Source of the DNA: Hypholoma sublateritium FD-334 SS-4
Taxonomy: Eukaryota; Basidiomycota; Agaricomycetes; Agaricales; Strophariaceae
Reading direction: 5' to 3'
Length of the DNA: 64,000 nt
Assembly (NCBI GenBank): GCA_000827495.1
Contig: KN817527.1
Location: forward strand, 188,132 to 252,131
Position 1 is the first letter of the stretch. The number at the start of each line of letters is the position of its first letter. This document shows, one piece after another, positions 1-10,622 of this stretch. A program made the translations under genes and the position numbers. Below the pieces are notes generated by a model. That model did no database searches. It saw only the letters and a program-made list of their open reading frames with translations, and was not told the DNA's origin.

Positions 1-2003
1 TTCGAAGACTCGGCATGGCGGGTGTCGCCGAGTCTACCTCAGGGCGAAAGCACTAGCTTTGAAATTCATTTAATAGCGTACAACAACTTGACAACAACGG
101 ACTTCACCCTCAGTGCGCTCCCTCCTGTCTTTCTCGGTGAGTGTTGAACAGTACAAGAGTACAATAATTTAGTCGTACTACTTCTCAACTTAGTTTCTAC
201 ATACTCTAGTCTACATACAGAGGTTGACCCTTTTTTTGAGAGGCTTAAAAATCGCGGTCCTCGCTCAAGTTAGCGGCTCAAGCGCTCAACCCTCGCTGAC
301 GTGTCGCGCACACCGCGTATTATCGGGAAATGGTCCAGGCGCCACTCTATCTCGCTGGCGGCTGCTGTTTTATCACCTTAGTAGATAGATGATAGTTAGA
401 TAATAATTCCCTCAACTATACTACGTAAGATTACCATACGACTAGGGTGGCAAGCGAGCCTCGCCCCTGCAAATTGCCAATATTTGATATAATAAGGTAT
501 TAGCAAAGGTTTATCTCGTGTGCGTCTATAGAGCTGGAGCCCCAGCACTGGCACGTAATGGTGATTAGCACCGCCCACAAAGGCGAATTGCGATGACCGC
601 GATGACCATCACTAACCGGTGCTCAAGAAACATTATGTCACTTGTAACAAACTGAGGATGATCTTACAATCAGCCTTAGTTTGTATACACGAACGTAGCT
701 AGACATATCATTGTAACAATTGTAACAATAGCTGTCGTCGAGGAAACTTGATGCATTCATGCTTCACCTCGCGCTGCTTCTTACCTCCTTTTTCACATCA
801 ATACTCATTTGAGGAAATTGCTACATATCTTCTCAATATCTTCTTATACTTGTTGAATATACTTATGCCTGGCATCCCGCTTTCGCAGGGGCAAAAGGAA
901 AACGGCGTGCAGTGGGCGTGCGGGCGTGCGTAGGCGGCATGCACGAGCGTACACATTCCCACGCTCTCCCAAATATATCATCCATCGATGTTAAATCGAT
1001 GTAAGTCGTACAAAATGTACACAAGCCAGTGTATCGTCTCAGTAGTAGTTCATATACTCCATGTACATACTATATTGCATAAAAGATTGTTAAACAGAAG
1101 GTATATCCTGTGTATCATTTGTCAGTACGTGTCTCTTCAGTTCATGTGCACCGAGACTCGGCGATAATTGATGGTCAGGATGTCGAGCTACTGTCTTTTG
1201 GATCACATATTGTCGATGTCAGAGAGAGCAATTCCTTGGATAAAAAATGAATCTGCTGACAATGCTGTTGTATAGTATATACCAGTGTTGTGTCACATAG
1301 GCGCCGATTACTGAGTACTGAGTATGAGCTCCGACCTCCCTAAACTGGATACGTTTATTATTTGGCCATTTGACTTTTCTCGCTTGTTCCAGGTTACAGC
1401 GTGCAATGGATGAAATTTGAATCAACCTCAATAAATTACCGCATGTAGCAGCTAGCTGCACCGCAGCGGTACTTGGCGGGTGTGTCATGCCACGGAAACA
1501 CAGAAATTCTTTTTGCATGCTGAGAACATTTCCACCGTGGCCTCTTGGCAAGCGTTCTTAGATTCTCGAGAAATTCCGAAATGTGCCACATTTCGGAATT
1601 TCTAAGAATTCTTGCGAACCTTCGAAAAGGTAGGATCCATTTGGCTGCCAAAACCATCGAAGGCCCGCCATGCGGCTTTAGTTTCAGGCCGTATGAAAGA
1701 AATATTCTGGCGAGGGTTGTTACAGTGCCTTGGAATATTGGGCAACCTGTGCGATAATGAATAAGATGGCCTCAGACACGAATAAACATCTGAATCTGAA
1801 TCCGTGGGAAAGGATTAAGTAACCTAATATAATTGTTACTCGGCCATTGTTCATGCTCCGATGCCACGGCACGACTCCCCGCAGGCCACAATGGAGCCTC
1901 ATGGAATCGAACTTGCATGAACAATGGCCACTCAGATAATGGGCAGTAAGTACTACATGTGTCGGATAAATTTATCCCATTGGAACTCCCCCTGTAACCC
2001 GGA
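1..2003. other. Intergenic DNA, no gene recognised
   Basis: No open frame here looks like a conserved protein and no splice-supported gene model could be built on either strand. The stretch is AT-rich with short simple runs. Its one clear structure is the 35-bp palindrome at 1569-1603, listed separately. The last part, from about 1900, is presumably the promoter of the pheromone gene. Confidence 0.6.
1569..1603. repeat. Perfect 17-bp-arm palindrome with 1-nt spacer
   Basis: The left arm AGAAATTCCGAAATGTG (1569-1585) is the exact reverse complement of the right arm at 1587-1603, with one C at 1586 between them. The outer flanks continue the symmetry imperfectly: CAAG..TTCTTAG on the left pairs with its complement just right of the core. 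The structure could extrude as a cruciform or be a remnant of a fold-back repeat. It lies about 500 bp upstream of the pheromone gene. Confidence 0.85.
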
Positions 2004-2009
2004 TATAAA
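2004..2009 (+). promoter_or_regulatory. TATA box of the pheromone precursor gene
   Basis: TATAAA lies 98 bp upstream of the pheromone start codon, within GGATATAAAGTCC. The position suits a core promoter with a 5' leader of about 65-70 nt. No other gene begins near here on the plus strand. Confidence 0.55.
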
Positions 2010-2106
2010 GTCCTATTCACCGTGGACGCTTTGACCATCGATTTTAACAGCATAGCCCCCTAACATACCGCCCCAGCAGATCCAAGTCCAAACCTCTGCT
2101 TTCGCA

Positions 2107-2268
2107 ATGGACGAATTTCAACCACTAGCGTTCCTATTCGCCGACTGCGAGTCGGAAGCCCCACATCAAACTCCAACTCTTGCCTCCATCGAGGAAACTG
2201 AAATTCTCGCCGACTACGAAGTGCGCAATAACAGTGGAGGCGTCAACTTTTTCTGCGTTATTTCTTGA
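2107..2268 (+). CDS. Lipopeptide mating pheromone precursor (CaaX type)
   Basis: An uninterrupted 53-codon frame runs from ATG 2107 to TGA 2266-2268. It starts MDEFQPLAF and ends ..GGVNFFCVIS. Small size, the Met-Asp-x-Phe opening and a C-terminal Cys-aliphatic-aliphatic-Ser (CVIS) box are the hallmarks of basidiomycete pheromone precursors, which are farnesylated and carboxymethylated on that Cys and cut near a charged pair upstream. Here the charged cluster is DYEVR, 11 residues before the Cys, so a mature peptide of roughly 11-13 residues is inferred. A TATA box lies 98 bp upstream, and a likely intron follows the stop codon. The two STE3 receptors at 5.4-10.6 kb lie on the opposite strand, so pheromone and nearest receptor are convergent. 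The ligand-receptor pairing is inferred; the family call is strong. Confidence 0.88.
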   Translation: MDEFQPLAFLFADCESEAPHQTPTLASIEETEILADYEVRNNSGGVNFFCVIS

Positions 2269-2301
2269 CGCAGTGTCATCCCCTGGCAATAACCCTACAC
2301 C

Positions 2302-2355
2302 GTAAGCACCCCTACTCCCCTTGAATGACTGAATCTGATGGTCTGTTTCTCGCAG
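2302..2355 (+). other. Probable 54-nt intron in the 3' UTR of the pheromone gene
   Basis: GTAAGC begins 34 nt after the pheromone stop codon, a TGAATGACTGAAT branch-like stretch follows, and a pyrimidine tract ends in CTCGCAG at 2355. Size and signals match the other introns in this window. It cannot change the protein. Confidence 0.5.
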
Positions 2356-2699
2356 GAATCCGCGCGCTACATCCCCCCTACTTCCCGTATTTCTCCCCGC
2401 CTCCGATAGCGGCGACGTAGCCGTTCAACGTTCACCTCCAGTATTCTCCATCCCTCGTCCTCCACCACTCCTCCAGCCACCGAAAGGGTGACTTAGCCGC
2501 TTAAACCCCCCCTCCTCATCCAATGGGGCCTCGTATTTTTGTGCCCATTGGTCACGCATTTTGTTCTCATCATCCAACAACGACGCAGGGTATTTATACC
2601 TTGCCAGTAATGACACTCCTTCTCTTGTTTTCCGATGCGTTTGACCTATCATTATTATTATTGTAACTTAGTACGGAAGATTTACGCTCGATAAGGGAA

Positions 2700-3400
2700 G
2701 CCGAGATGCCGGATTTACAGTCACGTGCGCGGCGCGTCACACGGCCGCATCCTCGTTGCGCAGTTGCGCGCGTGTTGTCGAAAGGCGAGAAAGTACGGNG
2801 GAGGCGCGCAGACCTCGCGAAGTGGCACCTGTGAGACTCGGCAGGTATAGCGTGGGTCCTTTCTGATGGCCGCACGCTGATGTTGGCGGCCTGGGAAGGC
2901 CATTTTTAGCCATGCGGCCTTGGACGCGCGCCTTTTGATGGCCATTAGCCCCAATTTACCGTTCAGTCAACCTTGTTTGCCCTCCCTCCCTTCCTCTTCC
3001 CGCCTTTTATTTTATTNAGTTAGATAGTTAACATATATGTGTAACTTAAAAAGAATACATGTCATTTTTAAAGCCATATGGGCCATGTAATGCACAAATA
3101 ATTGCAATTATGTGCTATAGCCCCCCTGGTTCACTGCGTTAAGTGCAGATAAGTTGTGCTTTGGCAGGTTAAGTACTTATTTCCGTTCAATTTACCGTAA
3201 ATCGAGAAGTGAGCCTGGTTCGCGCCGCTCAATTTACNGTAAATTGAACCGCGAACCTGAGCTAGTCCACGTCACGCCGCGTATGGAGCATCGGCAGCGC
3301 GCTTAACACACACGCGGCAATGCACCCCTTCAGCAGGCTTCCGAGTAGCTCCCGGGTGTCCNTCTGAACGTGCCGCATTCCACTTGGAGCATCAGACTAA
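2700..3400. repeat. Repetitive sequence with four ambiguous bases
   Basis: The only N bases I saw in the window (2799, 3017, 3238, 3362) all fall here, one at a time, as expected where reads from divergent copies were merged. The string CAATTTACCGT recurs at about 2950, 3188 and 3231. A hairpin at about 3205-3262 pairs a TTCGCG..CAATTTAC arm with its complement GTAAATTG..CGCGAA, with an AATTTACNGTAAATT palindrome at its centre. No transposase frame is visible, so this may be the end of a degraded transposable element. Confidence 0.55.
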
Positions 3401-5414
3401 CTGTATTATTATACACTTATAATTTATTGACTCAGCTTTATCAATAACATAAAAAACTGGCCACCTGTACAGTCAAAAAATCCAAACAACCAGCATACAT
3501 ACTATCTACACCCTTAAAATTATTTATAGACCTTTTAGCGGCTTCGTCGCCGTGTTCGGCGCCTTCAGACGGCCGTTTATTTGACCTCAGCCGCGACGCG
3601 ATGGGACACGTGATGCTCTCTGTAAATCTTGCGCGTAAATCGTGCTTGATAAACGTACTTATTTGTACATCGGCCAGTACGATACGTACAGACTCACTAC
3701 TGATGAATCCAATGCAAAAATGTTCCATCAATCCAACATCAATCACTGGTATGCGATAGAAGAAATATTGGTGGCCGGGACGATTTTCAGCCTGGGCAGC
3801 CTGGGGACCGGCTGCAAAAGGTGCAGAAGATGAATGTAATTTCTTCATCGTAAATCTCGCGATGCCCCATCCTTTCAGTATTGAAGTCGTCTAAACTATG
3901 ACCGCAAGGCCTCATATACAAATATCGACACAGTCACGGTCGGGACTGTATAGTAGACGATAGATATCAGCTGTCTACTTGTATAGTTTATACTCCACCA
4001 TATGGTTCGCCACCGTAGAGTATAAACGATGAATCAAAAAAAAATCAAAAAAATCAGCTGTCTAGGTGGTGAGCTACTGGTATTCCGAGTTGAATCGCTC
4101 CGCCTGATCTTCCAGCCTATAGATTAACTTGAAACGAGAAGTCGACGAGAAGCAATACATAGGATACGCGTTGAGCCAGTCAAAGCCTCACCAGAATCCC
4201 TAGCTGATAATCAGTACACAAGGGGCAGGTACTCAGTCTCATCGGCGGTCACTGGTTGTTGTTGCGTTCAACCACTGGGCCCACGGAGCCGCCTCGAGCA
4301 CGCCTACATCCGAATCTTGCCCCCGTGGAGGTATGGGGTGAATCATGAGCATTTTGGAGGATTCTGAGCAAGTGTACAGTGTTAATATGAGGACTTCATA
4401 TCTTTCCGGTAATTCGCATAGAAAGGATTGGGCACTGAGAAACAACTGAGAAATGTCGCCTCTTGCCAGGTCGCCTCTTGCCAGGTTGCCTCACTGGCAA
4501 GCGCGCGCGGCAAAGTGAGCGGAGACTGAATTGACACTCGCGGCCGGCGCCCGGCGCCAACCACACTCTTAACCATGGACATGAACAACTCTACTTCGTT
4601 TGAATCCTCAGCGCTCGGCATACGCCCACGCTGCAACAAATAGCAGATTCCTTACCTTTTCCTTCCACTCAATCAAAAGAGTTCTCCTCTACGACTGCTA
4701 TATTGTGAACCCAGGCTATTAAGTATGCCGCTGTCGTTTTGTGCCCATTTCGATCCCTTCATCTCTTACCTCTCTGGCAACCGGTACTGTTTGTGCTCGC
4801 GCTATAGTAATCTCTCCTGTATCATACACCTTTGACCACGGGTGCTTCTGCTGAAAACTTGTCCCAACGCCGATGACGATACGCACGTTTACCATTGACA
4901 TGCCCGCCGCACTTCTCCCGCTCTTCGCAGCCGCTGCCGGTGTGTCTGTGCATATGGTAGCGATTGCCTGCCCGTTTCTTACATATTGAGGTCCACTAAC
5001 CATGAGACCAGCAGCACTCCTCTTTACAGGCAGCGCACTGCACGGTCTCTGCTGTGGCTAGAACGTTCTTGCAGAGGTATGTTCCGACTAATGGCATGCG
5101 CTGCCCTTCCCTTTCCCGCCCCGAATCCCGATGAACATTGTGCGCGGTCCGCGCTGGCTATTTTGATTCATGATAAGAAACTTTGTCACGCGAAAAAATG
5201 GTTGAAAAGTTATATCCATTGCAACTCTCCTACGAGAGCATTCTTTGTCTAGCTAAAACCATACAAATAGTGTAATAAACAAGGAGATCCAACGGGGATC
5301 CGGGGTGAGTGATGTGAAGGAAAGCAAGCTATAGCTACAGTAGTAATAATGATACAATGGGGGATATCGGACGATAATGAGGATATAGATATTAAGGAAC
5401 GAGGCCGCAATCGA
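3401..5414. other. Intergenic DNA between repeat and first receptor
   Basis: No convincing gene. The longest frame (3441-3848, minus, 135 codons) resembles nothing I recognise and overlaps A-rich repeats. A 15-bp tandem duplication GTCGCCTCTTGCCAG lies at 4455-4484 with a partial third copy after it. GTTTATACTC near 3985 and GAGTATAAAC near 4016 form a small hairpin. The part from about 5250 is the 3' flank of the receptor gene. Confidence 0.5.
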
Positions 5415-6917
5415 TTAAACGATGTCATGCGTGTTTGATTTTGCTGCCGTAGGGTCGGGCAGTGAGGGTGAAGAAGTGGAGACGGGCGAGCTCATGATGC
5501 TCGAGGCCGACGATGACGATCCGGACGAGGATAGCGGCGAGATCGGCGTCTCGGCGTAGTCAGCGAGTGTGCCGCCCACGTCAGCGAGGGTGATCGCGCC
5601 GTACGAGAGGGTAGGTGAGAACGACTTCTCGTCCGCATGCTTCTCGTCGAGGTGGCCACTGACGTCGCCGATGGAGATATCGGTGAGCGACGAAATCGAG
5701 CCTTGGTGCCGCAGGAAGTCGGTGTGCACGAAAGTGGGCGCGACTGGGCGGACCTTGACGGACGACGACACGATCTTCGACTTGGCGCCATTGGAGGAGG
5801 TGAGCGTACTGGAGGATCCGAGAGATGTGGAGATTCCGACGCGCTTCGCGACCGACTCGAGGGCAGAGCGGTAGTTCTTCTTCGCCTCGTCTGCGAACCC
5901 GAAGAATCCGAAAAAGATGAACGCGCAGACGATGATAAGCCAGCGGGACAGTTCGAGGGAGGTTTCGGTCACACCGCCGTCGCGCCAGAGGAGGGCGGGG
6001 ACTTGTATCACGCGTGAGAAGTTGAAGTGCACATTCTCCCAGCTGATCCAGGGGCTGACGCCGGTCTTGATGTTGAGGTAGATGCCGTATGTTCCCAGAG
6101 GAACGGTGCAGAGTAGTTCAATTCCGGCCAGGCACATCAGGCGCACGTATCGGCTGGAGGTGAGGTTGCTGTAGCTGGAGAGGAACTCGTTGAACTGCGT
6201 ACGACTCTTGTTGAAGGCTTTGATGCTCATAACGGCGTAGACAGCAGAGACGAGGCCGATAAGGACAGGTGGGCACCAGACGAGCACGTAGGCCACGGGG
6301 GTATCGTATGTTGCTGGGTAGCAGCCGATATCCTCAAAGATGTTGAAGCGATGTCCCTGAGGAATGTATTCTGATACAAACAGATGAGACACCATCTCAA
6401 ACGCCGAGTGGGATCGCACTTACGAAGTACCATTCCGAGGACGGGGAGACCAAGCCCTATGGCGAGGTCGATCATGACGCCTCTACGCTTTTCGGCTTTG
6501 GTAATAGTCACAGACTGTACCGACGAAATGTTGTAGAGGCGACGATTAATGCAGAGAGATGCAGCCGGGATGCCCCAGGACGTTCCGACGATGTATCGAG
6601 CGGCTGTAGCAGTGTTAGAGCCTATTCCAAATTGGATTCGGAGAATATCTTACAGATGTCGCACCACACAGGACTCCAGTTAATCGCATTTCCGGTCCAC
6701 ACGATTGAGTTAACGAATTGGATCAGGCAGCCAATTCCTGTCCACGCCATGTAGAGGCAGGTACCAGTGTTCCACGCTGTAGTAAGAGTGTCAGTTGAAG
6801 TCGTCGAGGTTGAGGAAGGGGAAGCCAGTTACCCTCTAGGTGCCACGGGAAAGGGATAGCGCACATGAGGAAACCAATGAAGGCAAACGCAGAGAAGAGG
6901 CCGTTAGGATAAGTCAT
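5415..6917 (-). CDS. STE3: STE3-family mating pheromone receptor (receptor 1)
   Basis: Four exons on the minus strand (6917-6833, 6776-6654, 6603-6424, 6370-5415) sum to 1,344 nt, giving 447 residues. The protein is a seven-helix G-protein-coupled receptor of the fungal a-factor receptor class. Helix 1 is MTYPNGLFSAFAFIGFL. The family motif NSIVWTGN..PVWCDI ends helix 2, and RFNIFEDIGCYPATY is the conserved extracellular loop before helix 5. Helix 7 lies near WLIIVCAFIFFGFFGFADEA. About 150 residues of Ser-rich cytoplasmic tail follow, usually the regulatory part. It would bind a farnesylated pheromone at the plasma membrane and signal through a heterotrimeric G protein and MAP kinases. A paralogue lies 1.6 kb upstream in the same orientation and a pheromone gene 3.1 kb beyond its 3' end. 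Whether it determines mating type or is a B-like receptor cannot be told from one haplotype. Confidence 0.93.
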
Positions 6918-8485
6918 CTTCAGCTCCTCAGAATGGTATCGCTGGCAGGTAGTATGTGGGAGGAGACCGAAGCTCGAGCAGGGGACAGATTTCGAGTACA
7001 CGGAGGTTGATCAACTGGAGGATGCCCATCAAGGCGCACCGCCCTAGTTTATAAGAGCAAGTGCTCCGATGCCCCATCTGTGTACGCTTTTTGGGTTTTC
7101 CCCTTGTCCTGTGGTCTCTCGAGCTAGATGCTTCCAAAAACGTCGCCGAATTTGGGATTGACCTTGTCCTGCCGGCAAAAAAGTCGCTAGAAGGGAACGT
7201 CCCAATTAGGGTTTTACTTTGTCTGCCGTCCTAAAGAGGTAACACGATGCCAACATGATCAAGCCGAAAAGCGTGGTTTCCCCATAGGCCGCGAGAAAGT
7301 GTCATAGACCGCCATCGGCCCTCTAGGAACGCACGCGCGCAAGTGGGGCTCTGAGAGAAATTTGAATGGAAATTCTGAATTCGGGAGCCCAATAGAGATA
7401 GGAGTCACGTGAATGAGCCTTCTGTTGCTGAAAATACTAACCGAGAACAAGGTGAACGCCAGAAAGCGTATAGACCTTGTATAGACCAGTGATGACCAGT
7501 GATTCCGTAATGAAAAGTGGCGAACATATGCCCAGGTGAAAAGGTGAGGTGATGTGGCGGGCATTCGGAATCAATTCATTGCAAGGGTTGAAGGAGATGT
7601 CGCGCAAAGATAAGGGTAGTGAAAGTGATAAGTTGAGTGCCAGAAGTTTGCCTATGCTGCATAGCCTATTGGATAGAGTCGAGAACGCAACCGAGATTTC
7701 AGTCAGCCATAGACCGCAGGTGGAGGAAACGTACGAACATGCCTAGCCTCCGAACCCAGCAACATAGGTTCCCGACTTGATGGTGGATTCTAAGCTGTCC
7801 AGCGCTACGCGTACATCGTTCATGAGCAAGAAGACAAGATGGAGGAGCGAAAAGAAGGGAAATGGGACATCTGCCCGCAACAATTGTCTTAAGTGTAACT
7901 GGGAGAACGTTGCTTATTGTCTTTTCAACACCGTCGACGCTTCGGGAACATTACGTAACAAGAGATAACAATAAGGGCGGGTATTTATAGAACAGAAGCC
8001 AATCACCTCACTAGATCACCTCGATACAAAAATTGCAGGACACTGAGTGAAGCCAGATATCGTTGGGGGGTGGAGACCATTGACACGAGCGAAATATCTG
8101 ATCTCCGAACCAGTATCCTTGATTTTACTTGCAAAGCAATCAACTTATAATGCGTGGACGAAGTTGGGACGAAGTGGCATTAGTTATTTAGGGGCCATAT
8201 ATAGACATATGCACATATGATACGTGGTATTGACATGCTAAAGAGTCGGGGTATGCTACAGAAAATCTCTATGCTACAAAAGAAGTAGACAGTGTAATTC
8301 GAAGTGAGTGGAATGGTACCGCTAAGGTATGCTATAAATACAATCAGAGAAACAGTCAGAGAAAACATAAAATATAGAGCGTAAAATCGATTATCGCAAG
8401 GCAGAGCTGCCCGGCAGAAAGTCGAAGTCGTATCACCGTCCAAAATCGAAAGGCACTGAATCCCTATGAACGAAGTAAAGCGCGT
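6918..8485. other. Intergenic DNA between the two receptor genes
   Basis: It holds the promoter of receptor 1 and the 3' flank of receptor 2. I looked for short CaaX frames on both strands, because pheromone genes often sit between receptors, and found none. The plus-strand frames at 7549-7746 and 7777-7968 are short, unlike any family I know, and have no clear promoter. Confidence 0.5.
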
Positions 8486-10622
8486 CTACACCCTTTCGTG
8501 GACGACAGTTTCGTGAACTACCGTCATCTGGATACCCTCCGCCGAGCGATGGACTCCTTTCCTTAACCTTTCCTTGCTCCACCGCTTTCCGAGTGTCCGC
8601 ATTCCGGGAGCAACCAGCGAGGCCATCTTTCCGGCGGGAGAAGGGGAAGGTGGAGGTCCGGCCTCCGGTACGACAAACGACGAAATGCTGGATGTATCAA
8701 ATGGACGCGCTTGCACTAGCCCAGGGTGCGTGGCATATATCGGGACTGGCGAATTCGTGAAACCAGATGGAAGCGCGGAAGAGACGATCTCCTCGGCAGA
8801 GCTCGCGGGAGAGTGCGATCTCGAGCGCGCGCCAAAGCGTGTGGACGATGAGAGACTGGGCGTAGGCGATGTAGGGGGAAGGGGCCAGCGCTCGTTCAGA
8901 ACTGAGCCTATGGTCGGCTCGATATCCTCGGGAACATATTTAGGAGATGGCCTTGAGGTCGATCTCTGCTTGCGAACAGGGGTGCTAGGCGACGCAGACG
9001 AATGACTTGTGACTGGCGACATATCGAATGACAGTCTATCGGGAGGAGACAGAGCGGGGGGAGGGACTTGGAGGGCAGAAAGACCGAGGGACTTAGCGGT
9101 GGGGGATCCAAGGTAGTTCATCGTAGACTCCATGAATGCTTTATCCTCGTCCGGCGTGTATCTGGAGGTAGGACTTACTGACCGCATGCTCGGACTGACG
9201 GGTCTCTTGCCAGTGATAAAACTTGTGGCTTGAGTAGGCGTCGCGGGACTCTGTAGAGAGGACTGTGATCTAGGACTGCGTAGAAGCTCCATGCGTCTGG
9301 GTGTTTTCTCGTTTATTGAATCATCCCAACCAGACTTGAGATCAAGGGTGAGAGGAAGAGGGTGGGACTTGGCAGACGATGAACTGCGGGTCGTGGAGGG
9401 CGAAGGTGATGAAGGAGGCTTTCTGAGATTAATATTGCTGAAAGAAATTGAGCGATTATTTCATTAAGCGTATAATGAATAAGACACTTACTATACAGGA
9501 AGTACCAGATCTCGGGGTAAGGCAGGCTTTCTCTTTGAGAGGTTGGAAGCTCCTGCCTTGATCCAGCGGTATGCATCGCGGGACTCTTCTCCAATGGCAA
9601 AAGATAGAGCGACGTGAATAATGGTAACCACAAACATGCCCCACCAAGCGATCTGTATGCTCAGAAGATCACCATGAGGCGTATTCACGTCAGTATCATA
9701 GTCGGGTTGGACGATTCTGACTATGCTTATAGTTGCGTGCACGGAAGCAAAGGAGGTCCAGGGTTTGCCTCGTGGAACAGAGAACAGGGCTGAGAAGCTC
9801 AGCACACAAAGGGACCCAGTCATGACTGAGCACATGGCCAGACGACGATAGAATATGGAAGACGTCATAGAACAGCGCGATTGGAGGTGGTCAGTGAAAC
9901 GAACGAGAAGGGGTTGCTTGGCGTTGTGTAATGCCATGGCTGAGAATTCGTAAGTATCAAAAACAAGCACAGGTTGTTCAGAATTACACACCAAAGAAGA
10001 CGAAAACTAGACACGAAACGAAAATAGGCGGAATCCAAGTAATCAAAAAGCCGAGGGTTGAAGGGTGTGTCGCAGCCGAGCAGCCAAGATCCCTAACGAT
10101 GTCAAATCGATAATCTTGGACAATCAAATCTAGCGTAAGAACGTCAGTCACTAGTCACTGATCATCGCATATGCGCAGACACTCACGAGAGGCCATGTAA
10201 AGTACGGGTAAAATATAGCATAGAAATACCTCTAGAAGTTTGCGATTCCGGACAACGATTGGGTTGGTTGATAGCTTTCTATCGGATGCCATCAATCTCA
10301 GCTCCATAGCAATGCATAGGAAAGCTCCAGGTAATGCAATAGCGGTACCAAGCATGAGTTTGGTCACTGGTCAATCTCGGTCAGCCTACTTATTCTGATC
10401 CGTTGAAGAATGAAATAGCTCACTAATATCACACCATACTGGGATGTGAATGTTGATGTTCCCGGCCCACACGAACGCGTTGACACCATGAATGAGATTG
10501 AATCCCCCCAGCCACAGCGCAATGGCAAGATGAGGAACACTCGTGCGTATGCGCTTCGTGGGCACAAACACGGCGACTAGGATGGCGCATACGACCGAAA
10601 GAGCAGCCATTGTAAAAGCCAT
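8486..10622 (-). CDS. STE3: STE3-family mating pheromone receptor (receptor 2, long tail)
   Basis: Five exons (10622-10424, 10366-10187, 10129-9992, 9939-9492, 9437-8486) sum to 1,917 nt, giving 638 residues. The helical part has the STE3 landmarks: NAFVWAGN..PVWCDI after helix 2, DYRFDIVRDLGCSAATHPS before helix 5, then ..LITWIPPIFVSCLVFVFF. After helix 7 comes a tail of about 330 residues rich in Ser, Pro and Thr, roughly twice as long as that of receptor 1, ending in a repeated TVVHETVVHERV. Like receptor 1 it would couple a lipopeptide pheromone to a G protein. The two receptors share the fold but are clearly diverged, so this is not a recent duplication. The start is set by the first Met before helix 1, so a few hydrophobic residues of helix 1 could be missing. 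Confidence 0.9.

Noticed and set aside
560..580. ACAAAGG string as a pheromone-response element
   Set aside because: A single copy about 1.5 kb from the pheromone gene. Strings of this size occur by chance, and another lies inside receptor coding sequence.
3441..3848. 135-codon minus-strand frame
   Set aside because: No recognisable motif, biased composition and position beside repeats. Kept only as a note within the intergenic entry.
4575..4643. Short frame starting MDMNNSTSF and ending RPRCNK, considered as a second pheromone precursor
   Set aside because: It opens a little like a pheromone, but the Cys is third from the end rather than fourth and the residues after it are not aliphatic. 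At 22 codons it is also too short.
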